In this document: piece after piece, positions 9,486 to 18,644 of the stretch
How the letters are laid out: every line of letters starts with the position of its first letter
How positions within the stretch are numbered: position 1 is the stretch's first letter
NCBI RefSeq assembly: GCF_014218805.1
Contig: NZ_JACJUV010000001.1
Coordinates: forward strand, 124,001-188,000
DNA length: 64,000 nt
Reading direction: 5' to 3'
From: Teredinibacter franksiae
Lineage (GTDB): Bacteria; Pseudomonadota; Gammaproteobacteria; Pseudomonadales; Cellvibrionaceae
Made by a program: the position numbers and the translations under genes
The notes under the pieces: model-generated
What the model saw: only the letters and a program-made list of their open reading frames with translations
The model's database searches: none
Told to the model about the DNA's origin: nothing

Positions 9486-9899
9486 GTGACACACCCTAAA
9501 CTAAATCAAGTCATCGCACGACAGGCGAACCAAGAAGAACGCTGCACCGCAAAAATGGCCGAGTCACCCGAAACTTCTGAACACACCAACGTTCAAGAGC
9601 GAATAAACCCTCACCACTTCAACCGCTTTCCCGTTGAAAAGTTAGCCGTTTTTAAGGGGACAATTTGGCCCGGCATACAACACGGCGTATTATTGGATAT
9701 CAAAGATTACCTCACGTTAGTCGATACCACTGGCCGTATTCAGCGTCAAGATGAGCGTGGTTACATCGCCAGTGAATCTCTACCCATACGACAACGACTA
9801 GGCATCGACGCTGACAACTGGGTGGATAACACCCAGAAATTTGAAGCGATCTTCTATAAAAAATTTCATTATAGGCGGCGAGATAAACACGTCGCTTAG
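9486..9899 (+). pseudogene. 3' fragment of a REP-associated (Y1/HUH) transposase
   Basis: The frame codes for 137 residues whose second half (DYLTLVDTTGRIQRQDERGYI ... LPIRQRLGIDADNW) resembles the C-terminal tail of REP-associated tyrosine transposase-like proteins, normally ~300 residues or more. The N-terminal HUH catalytic domain with its His pair and Tyr is absent, and none is readable upstream in other frames. It is treated as a truncated remnant. The GTG at 9486 is probably not a real start. Confidence 0.62.
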
Positions 9900-10139
9900 C
9901 CCTTTAATAAACTCACTGCAATTAAAGCGGGTTTAAGCTAGCCACCCTCAGTCGATGATTTAACCTGATCGATTCGTGCTCTTACGTGCCACATTTCCAG
10001 TATTTACAGTTATCATCTTAAAATTTTAGTCTTTTTATTTTCGCCACTGGGTTTTTCGTAAACTCTCTGAAAATGCGTGTCCCTTATTATTTGGCCGACT
10101 CGTTTGATTTATGGGGTAGTAGCGCCTAAAATTCAAGCC

Positions 10140-10994
10140 ATGTTACTGGTGATTAATCAGGCAAGACTACTGCTCGTTCTACAAATGTGGATCGCATGTG
10201 CCTTGTACACTGCTAAAACCAGCGCTGAAATAAATCATAGCTGTTCAACGCCTACACGCTTCGTCACCTACCCCTCAAGTCGAGAAAACTCCAGTTACTA
10301 CAAACTAAACGATTATTTTATCGACCTATTACATCTAGCTTTGGATAAAGCTGGCAGCTGCTATCACGCCAAAGGAATTGAATTACAATCCATAAACCAA
10401 GCTAGAACTACCCGAAATTTAAGTAAATATCGATACGATATTCATTGGATTAATCTAAGTGAGAGTGACAACGAATTAATTACAAAGATTAACGTCCCAT
10501 TGACAAAAGGGTTGATTGGTACGCGTTTATTTCTTATTCGAAAAGGTGATCAACAGCGCTTCTCTAATCTCAGTCTTTTAGAACTAAAAAACCTAAATGC
10601 TGGCCAAGGGCACGACTGGCCAGACTTAAAAATTCTAAGAAACAATGGTTTTCATGTAATTGAATCCTATAGCTGGGAAGGGCTTTTTCAGATGTTACAT
10701 AAAAAGCGTATTGACTATTTCCCTAGGTCAATACTAGAAATTTGGCGCGATCTAGACATGTTCCCAGAACTCAATTTCATAGTGGAACAGCACCATTTGA
10801 TTCGTTACGATCGTGACTTTTACTTCTATGTTAACAACGACCAAAAGGAACTTTTGGCTATTGTCGAAAAGGGCTTAACCAACGCTATCGAAGACGACTC
10901 TTTTGATAAACTTTTTAAAAAGTATTTTTCGGAACCTATAGAGAAAGCACAAATAAACGAGCGCATTATTCACGATATAAGCACAGCACCTTAG
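10140..10994 (+). CDS. Periplasmic solute-binding-like protein (SBP family 3 type)
   Basis: A 284-residue exported protein. The start is placed at the ATG at 10140, because the open frame's earlier GTG (10077) would put non-signal sequence before a good leader (LLLVLQMWIACALYTAKTSAE). The body (RFVTYPSSRENSSYYKLNDYFIDLLHLAL ... YDIHW ... LIGTRLFLIRKGD ... SWEGLFQMLHKKRIDYFPRSI ... YFYVNND) has the layout of family-3 amino-acid-binding proteins, of the stand-alone kind often found in marine gammaproteobacteria. No transporter permease or sensor domain is adjacent. The ligand is unknown. Confidence 0.68.
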   Translation: MLLVINQARLLLVLQMWIACALYTAKTSAEINHSCSTPTRFVTYPSSRENSSYYKLNDYFIDLLHLALDKAGSCYHAKGIELQSINQARTTRNLSKYRYDIHWINLSESDNELITKINVPLTKGLIGTRLFLIRKGDQQRFSNLSLLELKNLNAGQGHDWPDLKILRNNGFHVIESYSWEGLFQMLHKKRIDYFPRSILEIWRDLDMFPELNFIVEQHHLIRYDRDFYFYVNNDQKELLAIVEKGLTNAIEDDSFDKLFKKYFSEPIEKAQINERIIHDISTAP

Positions 10995-11276
10995 AGGCTT
11001 TATGTGGACTACCAGTCCCGATAGATTATGCTAGCTACCATACCCAAGAAAGCAACTCCGACAACTACATGCGTCCGCTGCGCTTAAGTTTTAACTATTC
11101 ATTAACCAAATTAAAGTGAAGATATTGGGAAGAGAGTCCGTCATAATTACACCCAACCCCTGTAGTTGTAAATGAGACTAGCTGTAAATGAGACAGCCAT
11201 CTTAGGAAAAAATTAAATTAGTTGGAAGGTTTTTAATTAAGGGGGATCTTGTTCAAGCCGCTTACGTACCATAGAG

Positions 11277-11674
11277 ATGAGAAGCTTAGTAAAAACCGAT
11301 CTTTTACCAGAAGGCATTATGTGCAGCCGCCGCAAAGGGTCAGAAAACGAAATAACCGCATGGTCACCTAAACCCCGTACTCCAATCGATGAAGCTAAAG
11401 CGCTGCACCCTGAAGCCCCGCGAATGATTAGCCAACCCTTTGTATACGGGAAAAGCGGTGCCCCTGTAGCCGAACGAGCCTACAAAACAGCTTGAAAGCG
11501 ACTCATGACTGAAGCCCTAAAACCGGAAAGCGATCTAAAAGAACGCTTCACTTTTCACCATCTGAAAGCCAAGGGAGTGAGCGATCACGCCAAAAAAAAC
11601 TTGGCGGCCACCGCGACAAGCAGATGCAAGCGGTGCACAATAGAACGCCAGACATGCAAGGAATCGCCCGCTAA
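11277..11674 (+). pseudogene. Decayed tyrosine recombinase (integrase), 3' part
   Basis: The C-terminal part of a phage-type integrase can be read only by crossing damage. The first frame (LLPEGIMCSRRKGSENEITAW ... PFVYGKSGAPVAERAYKTA) stops at a TGA at 11493-11495, where TGG (Trp) is expected. It continues in frame as RLMTEALKPESDLKERFTFHHLKAKGVSDHAKK. After a shift near 11599 it reads LGGHRDKQMQAVHNRTPDMQGIAR to a TAA at 11672. The second segment carries the late catalytic GH. The N-terminal half is missing. It lies 114 bp from the 3' end of tRNA-His, a usual integration position, and marks a lost element. Confidence 0.75.
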
Positions 11675-11787
11675 AAACGAGTAGAAATATTAACAATTTA
11701 GATTAGGAATGCGCCAGGAACGACTGTAAAAATACACAGCACGCTTTAAAAGCATCAGTGTAACGTGTTGATTTTAAAGGGGAGAAA

Positions 11788-11864
11788 TGGGGTGACTGAG
11801 GGGACTTGAACCCCCGACGACTGGAATCACAATCCAGGGCTCTACCAACTGAGCTACAATCACC
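11788..11864 (-). tRNA. tRNA-His(GTG)
   Basis: A 77-nt cloverleaf: 5' GGTGATTG with the extra G-1 typical of tRNA-His, D-stem GCTC, anticodon stem CTGGA/TCCAG around the GTG anticodon, TTCAAGTC T-loop, and an encoded CCA end. Last gene of a three-tRNA cluster read as Pro-Arg-His on the minus strand. Confidence 0.97.
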
Positions 11865-11880
11865 ACTGTGTTTTCGAAAC

Positions 11881-11957
11881 TGGCGCGCCCGGCAGGATTC
11901 GAACCTGCGACCGTCCGCTTAGAAGGCGGATGCTCTATCCAGCTGAGCTACGGGCGC
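11881..11957 (-). tRNA. tRNA-Arg(TCT)
   Basis: A 77-nt cloverleaf with acceptor GCGCCCG/CGGGCGC, anticodon loop CTTCTAA, T-loop GTTCGAATC and encoded CCA. It lies 16 nt upstream of tRNA-His in the same direction. Confidence 0.97.
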
Positions 11958-12095
11958 CTACGACACTGGAGCCCTGCTTCCGCAATCAATCCTTCACTTA
12001 TCTAAAAAGGGAAATGACTTGGTGAACCATTTCCAGCTTTGCTTAGAAATACTAACCGCGAAGGTTACGGTGCTTGCCTATTGCAGGCTCGAAAA

Positions 12096-12172
12096 TGGTC
12101 GGAGTGGAGGGATTCGAACCCCCGACATTCTGCTCCCAAAGCAGACGCGCTACCAGGCTGCGCTACACTCCG
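12096..12172 (-). tRNA. tRNA-Pro(TGG)
   Basis: A 77-nt cloverleaf with acceptor CGGAGTG/CACTCCG, anticodon stem CTGCT/AGCAG around TGG, T-loop GTTCGAATC and encoded CCA. First gene of the Pro-Arg-His cluster, divergent from folD. Confidence 0.97.
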
Positions 12173-12379
12173 ACGACGACAAGGCCATAACATAAGGCCA
12201 TGTTTCGAGAGGCGTGCATAATACCTATGCCCTTCTTCTCCGTCAACGCTCAAGGTGTTGAAATATAAAATAATTTACCGGTACTTGGTCACTACCGCTA
12301 GCTGTGGGAAAATGCCGCGTCGCTCGGGGTTCCCCCGACTGTTATATTACACACTCAATTACTCCAAGGACTCTTCCCC

Positions 12380-13222
12380 ATGCCCGCACTGGTACTCGAT
12401 GGCAAAGCCCTGGCACAAAAAACAGAAGCCGAACTCACAGAGCGCGTTACCGCCCTCAAAGACAAAACCGGTATTACGCCCATCCTCGCCACCATTTTAG
12501 TGGGTGATGACCCGGCCTCGGCGACCTACGTGCGTATGAAAGGCAATGCCTGCACCCGAATAGGCATGGAGTCTTTAAAGGTAGAAATGCCGGCTTCCAC
12601 CACTACAGATCAGCTGTTAGCCAAAATAGACGAACTGAATGCCAACCCCGGTGTGCATGGCATTCTGCTGCAGCACCCAGTGCCCGCTCAAATAGATGAG
12701 CGCGCATGCTTCGACGCTATCCAGCTTAGTAAAGATGTCGATGGCGTAACCTGCCTGGGCTTCGGTCGTATGGCCATGGGTGAGGAAGCCTATGGTTGTG
12801 CAACGCCCAAGGGGATTATGCGCTTGCTCGAAGCCTATGAGATCCAGCTAGAAGGAAAACATGCGGTGGTTGTGGGTCGCAGCCCTATCCTCGGCAAGCC
12901 TATGGCGCTAATGCTGCTGAACGCCAACGCCACTGTGACCATTTGCCACTCACGCACTCAACATTTGGAAACGCATATTCGCAGTGCCGATATTGTTGTT
13001 GGTGCCGTTGGAAAACCCGAATTTATTAAGGCCGAGTGGATTAAAGATGGCGCTGTAGTAGTAGACGCCGGTTACCACCCAGGCGGTATCGGTGACGTTG
13101 AGTTAGGCCCTCTGGCAGACCGTGCAAGCGCCGTAACGCCCGTTCCCGGCGGTGTTGGGCCTATGACCATCAACACGCTGATATACCAAACGGTAGACTC
13201 GGGCGAAAAATCCATAGTTTAA
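12380..13222 (+). CDS. folD: Methylenetetrahydrofolate dehydrogenase / methenyl-THF cyclohydrolase
   Basis: The cytosolic bifunctional one-carbon enzyme that converts 5,10-methylene-THF to 10-formyl-THF with NADP. At 280 residues it has normal length. Visible signatures are YVRMK (catalytic Lys54), [19 protein letters not shown] and the Rossmann segment [17 protein letters not shown], then [20 protein letters not shown] lies before the ATG. A GC-rich hairpin (TCGGGG/CCCCGA near 12324-12337) sits in the leader. The position next to a tRNA cluster fits pseudomonad gene order. Confidence 0.97.
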   Translation: MPALVLDGKALAQKTEAELTERVTALKDKTGITPILATILVGDDPASATYVRMKGNACTRIGMESLKVEMPASTTTDQLLAKIDELNANPGVHGILLQHPVPAQIDERACFDAIQLSKDVDGVTCLGFGRMAMGEEAYGCATPKGIMRLLEAYEIQLEGKHAVVVGRSPILGKPMALMLLNANATVTICHSRTQHLETHIRSADIVVGAVGKPEFIKAEWIKDGAVVVDAGYHPGGIGDVELGPLADRASAVTPVPGGVGPMTINTLIYQTVDSGEKSIV

Positions 13223-13248
13223 GGCACTTCACTTTGCCCAAAGAAGTA

Positions 13249-13983
13249 ATGCGCCTAGACAAATTTATCGCAACGCACAGCGCCTATAGCCGAAGCGCCA
13301 TTGCGCAATTGGTAAAAGCCAAGCGTATTGCTGTAAACACGGTAACTGTGAACAAGGCTTCCATTCACATTAACCCGGCCATCGATACCCTTACGGTTGA
13401 TGGCCGTGTGATTACAGCACTGGGTGAGGTGTACCTTATGCTCAACAAGCCCGAAGGCTATATTTGCGCCAATAAGGATGCTGAAAACCCTACCGTAATA
13501 GATCTGCTGGCACAGCAAGCTCAACTGCAACAGGAAGAACTCCCCCTGAACACGTTACAGGTGGTTGGGCGCTTGGATAAAGATACTACTGGGTTGGTTT
13601 TACTCACCACCAACGGTGATTGGAATCACCGCATTACGGCACCATCAAGTATTTGCACAAAAACCTACCATGTTGAAACTGCAAACCCACTAGAAGCGTC
13701 ATTAGTCGATTTATTCACGCAAGGCATATTGTTAAAAAACGAGACAAAAACAACCAAACCGGCACACCTGAAAATACACGGCCCACACCAAGCCACTCTC
13801 GAGATTACAGAGGGCAAATACCACCAGGTAAAGCGTATGTTTGCCGCCACAGGCAACAAGGTTGTTAAACTACACCGAGCCGCAGTAGGTAACATATGTT
13901 TGGATACTTCCCTACAGGCCGGAGAATACCGGCACCTTACCCAAGCTGAAATATCCTTACCCATCACACAGGTTTCACCCTAA
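13249..13983 (+). CDS. rsuA: 16S rRNA pseudouridine(516) synthase
   Basis: A small-subunit rRNA pseudouridine synthase. The protein opens with MRLDKFIATHSAYSRS (S4-like RNA-binding domain, residues ~1-50), followed by the catalytic domain with YLMLNKPEGYIC, VVGRLDKDTTGLVLLT (catalytic Asp110) and EGKYHQVKRMFAATGNKVVKLHR. Length and sequence match E. coli RsuA closely. The start is placed at the ATG at 13249, preceded by AAGAAGT; an upstream in-frame TTG at 13234 would add five residues before the canonical MRLDKF. It follows folD by 26 bp. Confidence 0.94.
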   Translation: MRLDKFIATHSAYSRSAIAQLVKAKRIAVNTVTVNKASIHINPAIDTLTVDGRVITALGEVYLMLNKPEGYICANKDAENPTVIDLLAQQAQLQQEELPLNTLQVVGRLDKDTTGLVLLTTNGDWNHRITAPSSICTKTYHVETANPLEASLVDLFTQGILLKNETKTTKPAHLKIHGPHQATLEITEGKYHQVKRMFAATGNKVVKLHRAAVGNICLDTSLQAGEYRHLTQAEISLPITQVSP

Positions 13984-13991
13984 GGTACATT

Positions 13992-15080
13992 GTGTCCAAG
14001 CTTATAAACGATATTTATTCTCAACTGTTCCAACTAGCATCACATGAAAACCATTCTACGCTTTGGGTGGTCGATGAAAATGTATCCAAAGACATGCTGG
14101 CGCTGGCGGCGCAATGCCAACAATGCGTGGTTATCACTAATCGATTTGATATTTATTGTGACGGCCAACAAACCCATACACCGACAGAAACAGACCTACA
14201 ATTCTCGGATTTTGATTTTTCTTTATTCTCTGACGGCCAATTTGATCAGATTATCTACCGTGTTTCGAAAGAGCGCGCCGTTACCCATTGGGTACTCTCA
14301 AATTGTGCAACCCTATTAAAAGAGGGCGGCACCCTTTTCCTCGCTGGCGCCAAGGAAGAAGGCATTAAAACTTACATCGACAAAACCAACAAACTTCTTC
14401 CCTTTTCGGGTAAGGGCAAAAAATATGGCCCCTATTACATTGCTGATTTAAACAAAACAAGCACGCCAGAGAACAGTGTAAATAGATTGCTCAACCACAA
14501 AAACTACCCGCTATTACGCAGTATTGGCCAATTCGCCGAGCAAGATATGCTCAGTAAACCGGGTGTATACGGTTGGAACAAGGTAGACGAAGGAAGCACT
14601 CTATTGGCCGAAGAATTCAACAAGCTCTACCGCGCTCAAGGGAAAGCGAAAGAAAATGTAACAGCACTGGATTTAGGCTGCGGCTACGGTTACCTCTCTC
14701 TTGCGGCAGCGAATGCGGGAATTAAACACATTGTCGCCACAGACAATAATGCCGCAGCGCTTGCCGCAACGGAAGAAAACCTAAGAACTACAGGCGTTGA
14801 AAGCTATGAAGTTATTGCCGCCGATTGTGGTGAGGGTGTGAAGGAAAAATTTGACTGGATTCTGTGCAACCCCCCTTTTCACCAAGGTTTTGCAGTTGAC
14901 GCTCAGTTAACAGAAAAGTTTGTTCGTGCAGCCAAAAACCGATTAAAACCCAAGGGGCGCGCCCTATTTGTGGTGAATGCCTTTATTCCCCTCGAGAAAA
15001 TAGCGGCCGACATTTTCAAACATCAAACCACTCTCACCAACAATAGAAAATTCAAGGTCATTGAACTAAAGAGTACTTAG
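13992..15080 (+). CDS. rsmC: 16S rRNA guanine-1207 N2-methyltransferase
   Basis: A 362-residue two-domain SAM-dependent methyltransferase. The N-terminal half is the degenerate RsmC-type domain. The C-terminal half has motif I LDLGCGYGYLSLAAA and the catalytic motif NPPFHQG near residue 296, diagnostic of N2-guanine methyltransferases. The segment GVYGWNKVDEGSTLL, typical of RsmC/RlmG proteins, links the halves. It starts at a GTG 8 bp after the rsuA stop, so the two rRNA-modifying enzymes are probably cotranscribed. Confidence 0.92.
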   Translation: MSKLINDIYSQLFQLASHENHSTLWVVDENVSKDMLALAAQCQQCVVITNRFDIYCDGQQTHTPTETDLQFSDFDFSLFSDGQFDQIIYRVSKERAVTHWVLSNCATLLKEGGTLFLAGAKEEGIKTYIDKTNKLLPFSGKGKKYGPYYIADLNKTSTPENSVNRLLNHKNYPLLRSIGQFAEQDMLSKPGVYGWNKVDEGSTLLAEEFNKLYRAQGKAKENVTALDLGCGYGYLSLAAANAGIKHIVATDNNAAALAATEENLRTTGVESYEVIAADCGEGVKEKFDWILCNPPFHQGFAVDAQLTEKFVRAAKNRLKPKGRALFVVNAFIPLEKIAADIFKHQTTLTNNRKFKVIELKST

Positions 15081-15103
15081 TGCGCCTCAGTATGCCTGCG
15101 TTA

Positions 15104-15445
15104 TTATGGACTGCGCTTGAGTATATCTTCGTAACCACCTTCATTGGTGACTTGGGTGTACCCCATTTGAGTTAACACATCTTTTGCGACACCCGAGCGA
15201 CGACCTGTACGACAATAAACCCGGATATCCGCGTTTTTATCATCCACCACTGCGGCGATTTTATTCTGAATAATATCGTAGGGAATAAGCATAGCGTCTT
15301 TATAGTGGCCACCCGCATACTCCTCCGCTGTACGCACATCTATCCAGATTACATTATTCATTTTTTCACCCTTTTTCTCGGCCGAATAAGCCGTATTTGC
15401 CAACAAAACTAAAACTATAAGTAGAACGTTGCGTAGCCACATCAT
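15104..15445 (-). CDS. Exported single-domain rhodanese (PspE-like)
   Basis: A 113-residue protein with a signal peptide (residues 1-22) and one rhodanese domain. The active-site loop is CRTGRRSG with catalytic Cys78, and WIDVRTAEEY is the CH2A-type motif. It is likely a periplasmic sulphurtransferase or sulphur-binding protein like E. coli PspE. It is the last gene of a minus-strand run (18629 to 15104), 9 bp after the methyltransferase-like gene, and converges on rsmC. Confidence 0.86.
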   Translation of the reverse strand: MMWLRNVLLIVLVLLANTAYSAEKKGEKMNNVIWIDVRTAEEYAGGHYKDAMLIPYDIIQNKIAAVVDDKNADIRVYCRTGRRSGVAKDVLTQMGYTQVTNEGGYEDILKRSP

Positions 15446-15454
15446 ATTGTTTGC

Positions 15455-16243
15455 CTACCTCACGCGATGAATTTTAAAATCGACAACCCTTTTCCGGATA
15501 GGGGAAGACAGTGCCCCCAAATCCTCCAGGTTTTGCATCAAATGTTTCCTCGGGTTTGAAACCTGCTTCACCCGCGAAAAAACGCCTATGGCATTATGGT
15601 ACTGAGGTTTAGTAAAGGCAAGAATACTCTCGAACCCGAGGCTCTTCAACACTGATAGCTTACAGGCTTTTTTAAACTGACTGAGAGATTCAAAATTAAT
15701 GACCAGGGTACCCTGGTCGTTTAACAATGCCGACAGGCTGCTCAGCCAGGCTTCATCCACCGCCAATGCGCGCGCGGGCTCAACTTTACCATTGTTAAGC
15801 GCTTGCCCCACGAATAAGTCCTCAACGATCAGATCGTACTGGCGGGCTACGGATTCGGCTTTCTCGACCCAAGCAATGGCGCAACTATGCTCCAACAATA
15901 TGTTTTTTCGGTTTAAGCGAAAATGATTGCGCGCAACGGACAAATGCGTTCTATCCAAATCGACGCCCGTCACCTGTATACCCGGAAAGAAATGACGCAA
16001 TTGATTTAATACCGCACCGCCACCAACACCCAGCACCGCACAGCGAAGATTTTCAGCCGCTGTTATGTGCACATAGAACGTTAGCGCTGGCAAAACCAGC
16101 AAATCCCATAGGCTGCCACACAATGGGTATTTTGGGTTCCACTGACTGTGGAATATACCTCCTGTGTAAAGCCGCACACTGCTGCCTGCCGTGCGCACCT
16201 CATACAAAGTACCGCCAACTTCCTTCTGCCAAATAACGCTCAT
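15455..16243 (-). CDS. Spermidine-synthase-like SAM-fold protein
   Basis: A 262-residue Rossmann-fold protein of the spermidine synthase superfamily. CAVLGVGGGAVLNQLRHFFPG is the SAM/dcSAM-binding glycine loop, VTGVDLDRTHLSVAR the acidic strand end, and YDLIVEDLF corresponds to the catalytic-strand region. True polyamine synthases keep a conserved aspartate pair in G(G)DG and DSTDP-like motifs, which I do not see, so the reaction is uncertain. Its ATG overlaps the upstream gene's stop by 4 bp (ATGA), so the two are translationally coupled. Confidence 0.72.
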   Translation of the reverse strand: MSVIWQKEVGGTLYEVRTAGSSVRLYTGGIFHSQWNPKYPLCGSLWDLLVLPALTFYVHITAAENLRCAVLGVGGGAVLNQLRHFFPGIQVTGVDLDRTHLSVARNHFRLNRKNILLEHSCAIAWVEKAESVARQYDLIVEDLFVGQALNNGKVEPARALAVDEAWLSSLSALLNDQGTLVINFESLSQFKKACKLSVLKSLGFESILAFTKPQYHNAIGVFSRVKQVSNPRKHLMQNLEDLGALSSPIRKRVVDFKIHRVR

Positions 16244-17931
16244 TTCAATTGTTCTGCATTGTTACAATATTGCGCTGCGGCCGCCTGCACTTTTGCAGCA
16301 GAGGTTCGATTTTCGGCGGCTTCAAGCCAAAACCCCAGCAACTGTGAAGAACAGGCACCAGCGCCCAGTACGCTGTGCGGCGACTCTACCGCAACTAAAA
16401 ACCGATTGGCAGCGCTTGGCCCTGCGACTAAAGCTTGGGCCCAGCCCATAGGGGTTACATGATCTTGAGTGCCCGCAATTACCATTGTAGGGTTAGAAAC
16501 ATTAATGTCAGCCTTTAAATTCGGTAGGTTATTAAAATAATCGCCCGAACAAATATCGTTTTTTTTAAGCGTTTTCAAATACGCCGCCCAGCCGGGATAA
16601 TTAACATAGGCCTGATTATAGTCGGCCTCTGTATCTTGTTGATTGTCAGCGCACTCCGCCGAATAGAATACCAGTGAATTAAAATTCGGTTCAAACGCGC
16701 TGTTAACAAATGTATCGAGTAGGAATTGAGTTGATGCAAAAGCTGATTTATTTTCATTCAACAAGGGCGCATCCGACATTTCGGCTAATGCTTCGTAAAA
16801 AACGTGAGACATCGCCGTGTCGTACAGTGAAAAGAACATTAAAGCTATTAACCTGTGGTCGTTCAAAGCGAAGCCGATATTTTCATGCGTATAAATTGCT
16901 AAGCGCTCCATACCCGAGGGTGGAATTTCGCTGTTGTACCAGTTACTCACGTTAAACACCCAACCGGCACCTAGCGTCGAATAATTCGGTTCATTTTGGC
17001 TTACGGCCTTTTCAATTGCGTTTTCCCACAGGGTATAAAAAGCCTGTGTATCTACGTTGTGTAGCTTTTGGTATTGACTGGCATGCAATGCCAGCGCATT
17101 TTCCCGCAGCGCAGACCAATTAGACAAACCTCCCCTCCCTGGCGGGTACGGAGAATCTAGAATTAACGAGGTGATCGCTGCATTGGGCTTACTCGCGAGC
17201 CTAGTCTTGGGTAGGGCTCTCGGTAGCGGTATTTTTTTAGCCAGACCCGCCGCTACAAGCGCAACGCGACTACCATAGGAAACACCCCAGAGGTGTGATT
17301 CCCGATAGCCCAGCTGTTCAATCATGCCTAAGATATCGCGCGCCTGCTCGCGGGAGGAGAACACGCCAAGCCCGAGACTATTACCCGCACTTTTTAAGCG
17401 ACGATCATAGCGTGCCAAACACTCGTCCAAAACTGGGCGAGTAACTATCGATTCTTGTTCAAGGCTAGTATTCTGCGCTACAACCGTGAGCGACAGGTTT
17501 TCGTACTCCGGGCAAACCCAATGGGGATGGCTACCCGCCGTGCCTCTTGGTGAGTAAATAAGTAGATCGGCATTAATTGAGGTTTCGGTATACCAATCAA
17601 ACCAATATTGCATTTGACTCGCACTGGCCTGCCCTCCGGAGCCCGGCCCTCCCGGAATATACACCAGTAAACGGTCGGCCAAATAGAGCGTTTTAGAAAA
17701 AAGCACGGCGGGAAGGCTAAAGCCTGCGGTCACATTGGTTTGATACCACAAACACTTTACTTGCACCCCCGTAGCCTCTGGCAGCTTCATATCACACACG
17801 CGGTCTGACAAGGCGCTCTCGGGCTTTTGTACTGGCGCCTCAGGTTTATCACAGCCGAGCATAAAGCCCGACATAAATAAACCTGAAATCAGCCGCCACA
17901 TCCACCGCAAGCAAACACGGATGGGTGTCAC
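16240..17931 (-). CDS. Lipoprotein alpha/beta hydrolase, tripeptidyl-aminopeptidase type
   Basis: A 563-residue alpha/beta hydrolase of the S33 / TAP-like type. The N-terminus has a lipobox (FMLGC, Cys27), so it is probably a membrane lipoprotein facing the periplasm. Motifs are oxyanion-loop YIPGGPGSGG (~90-100), nucleophile elbow GVSYGSR (~215), AGTQDHVTP with the acid residue, and ESPHSVLGAG with the His near the C-terminus (TAP C-terminal domain). It starts at GTG in a GTGA overlap with the upstream pseudouridine synthase. It would trim short peptides; the substrate is inferred. Confidence 0.84.
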   Translation of the reverse strand: MTPIRVCLRWMWRLISGLFMSGFMLGCDKPEAPVQKPESALSDRVCDMKLPEATGVQVKCLWYQTNVTAGFSLPAVLFSKTLYLADRLLVYIPGGPGSGGQASASQMQYWFDWYTETSINADLLIYSPRGTAGSHPHWVCPEYENLSLTVVAQNTSLEQESIVTRPVLDECLARYDRRLKSAGNSLGLGVFSSREQARDILGMIEQLGYRESHLWGVSYGSRVALVAAGLAKKIPLPRALPKTRLASKPNAAITSLILDSPYPPGRGGLSNWSALRENALALHASQYQKLHNVDTQAFYTLWENAIEKAVSQNEPNYSTLGAGWVFNVSNWYNSEIPPSGMERLAIYTHENIGFALNDHRLIALMFFSLYDTAMSHVFYEALAEMSDAPLLNENKSAFASTQFLLDTFVNSAFEPNFNSLVFYSAECADNQQDTEADYNQAYVNYPGWAAYLKTLKKNDICSGDYFNNLPNLKADINVSNPTMVIAGTQDHVTPMGWAQALVAGPSAANRFLVAVESPHSVLGAGACSSQLLGFWLEAAENRTSAAKVQAAAAQYCNNAEQLK

Positions 17932-18629
17932 TTATGCGGCCAAGACAATTCGCTGAAATCACCAATACCGGCGATACATTTTACGAGCGATTCTGCTTGG
18001 AAAGCATCGCCCTCTTGCGGTAGCGATTGATAATAATATGCGACCCCATCAAGGTTAAAGCCGAGTGAATACGCATGTAAATAGCAGCGGTCACTCTCGG
18101 TTCCGCCGTAACGGGTGTCTCCCAGTATCGGTGCACCAAGAGACTTCATCGCCACCCGTAGTTGATGGGTCTTGCCGGTTTCAGGTTTTAACACGAACAA
18201 GCGCTTACCGGTTCCCAGGCCGAAACTAAAAAACCGGGTTACGGCGGGGTTCGAATGCGAACGCGCGAGCTTCCAGCTACCATTGCGCGCCTTCTGCATA
18301 TCGCCCTTTATGGAGCCTTGTTTTTTCTTCGGCTTTTGGTCCGATACAGCAATGTAAAACTTACTAACCAAGCGATCTTGGAAAAGTTGAGAAATCTCAG
18401 AATTCGCCGCGGCCCCTTTTGCCATCAACAATAGGCCCGAAGTCACACGATCAAGGCGGTGACACAGATGAAGAGCATCGTCATTCAACTGGTGTCTTAT
18501 TCTTGCCTGCACCGTATTGTGAGTATTTTCGGTACTGCCTGAAGCATGGACTTCAAGGTTAATAGGTTTGTCTATTACAACGAACTTTTCAGTCTCGCCA
18601 AGTATCTTTAAAGGTTTATCTGTGATCAT
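17928..18629 (-). CDS. RluA-family pseudouridine synthase (TIGR01621 type)
   Basis: A 233-residue catalytic-domain-only RluA-type enzyme without an S4 domain. Motifs: VVIDKPINLEVHA, LCHRLDRVTSGLLLMAKG (catalytic Asp60), KPETGKTHQLRVAMKSLGAPILGDTRYGG. Size and motifs fit the Rlu-family group I recall as TIGR01621. The RNA target cannot be stated from sequence. First gene of the overlapping operon with the TAP-like peptidase and the methyltransferase-like protein. Confidence 0.87.
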   Translation of the reverse strand: MITDKPLKILGETEKFVVIDKPINLEVHASGSTENTHNTVQARIRHQLNDDALHLCHRLDRVTSGLLLMAKGAAANSEISQLFQDRLVSKFYIAVSDQKPKKKQGSIKGDMQKARNGSWKLARSHSNPAVTRFFSFGLGTGKRLFVLKPETGKTHQLRVAMKSLGAPILGDTRYGGTESDRCYLHAYSLGFNLDGVAYYYQSLPQEGDAFQAESLVKCIAGIGDFSELSWPHK

Positions 18630-18644
18630 TAGGAAGCTTCGGCC

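Noticed and set aside
12039..12253. Short ORFs across the tRNA-Pro gene
   Set aside because: They are translations of the tRNA gene and flanks on both strands.
12301..12379. Tetrahydrofolate riboswitch before folD
   Set aside because: Only one short GC-rich hairpin is present; no conserved aptamer elements could be seen, and such riboswitches are mainly from Firmicutes.
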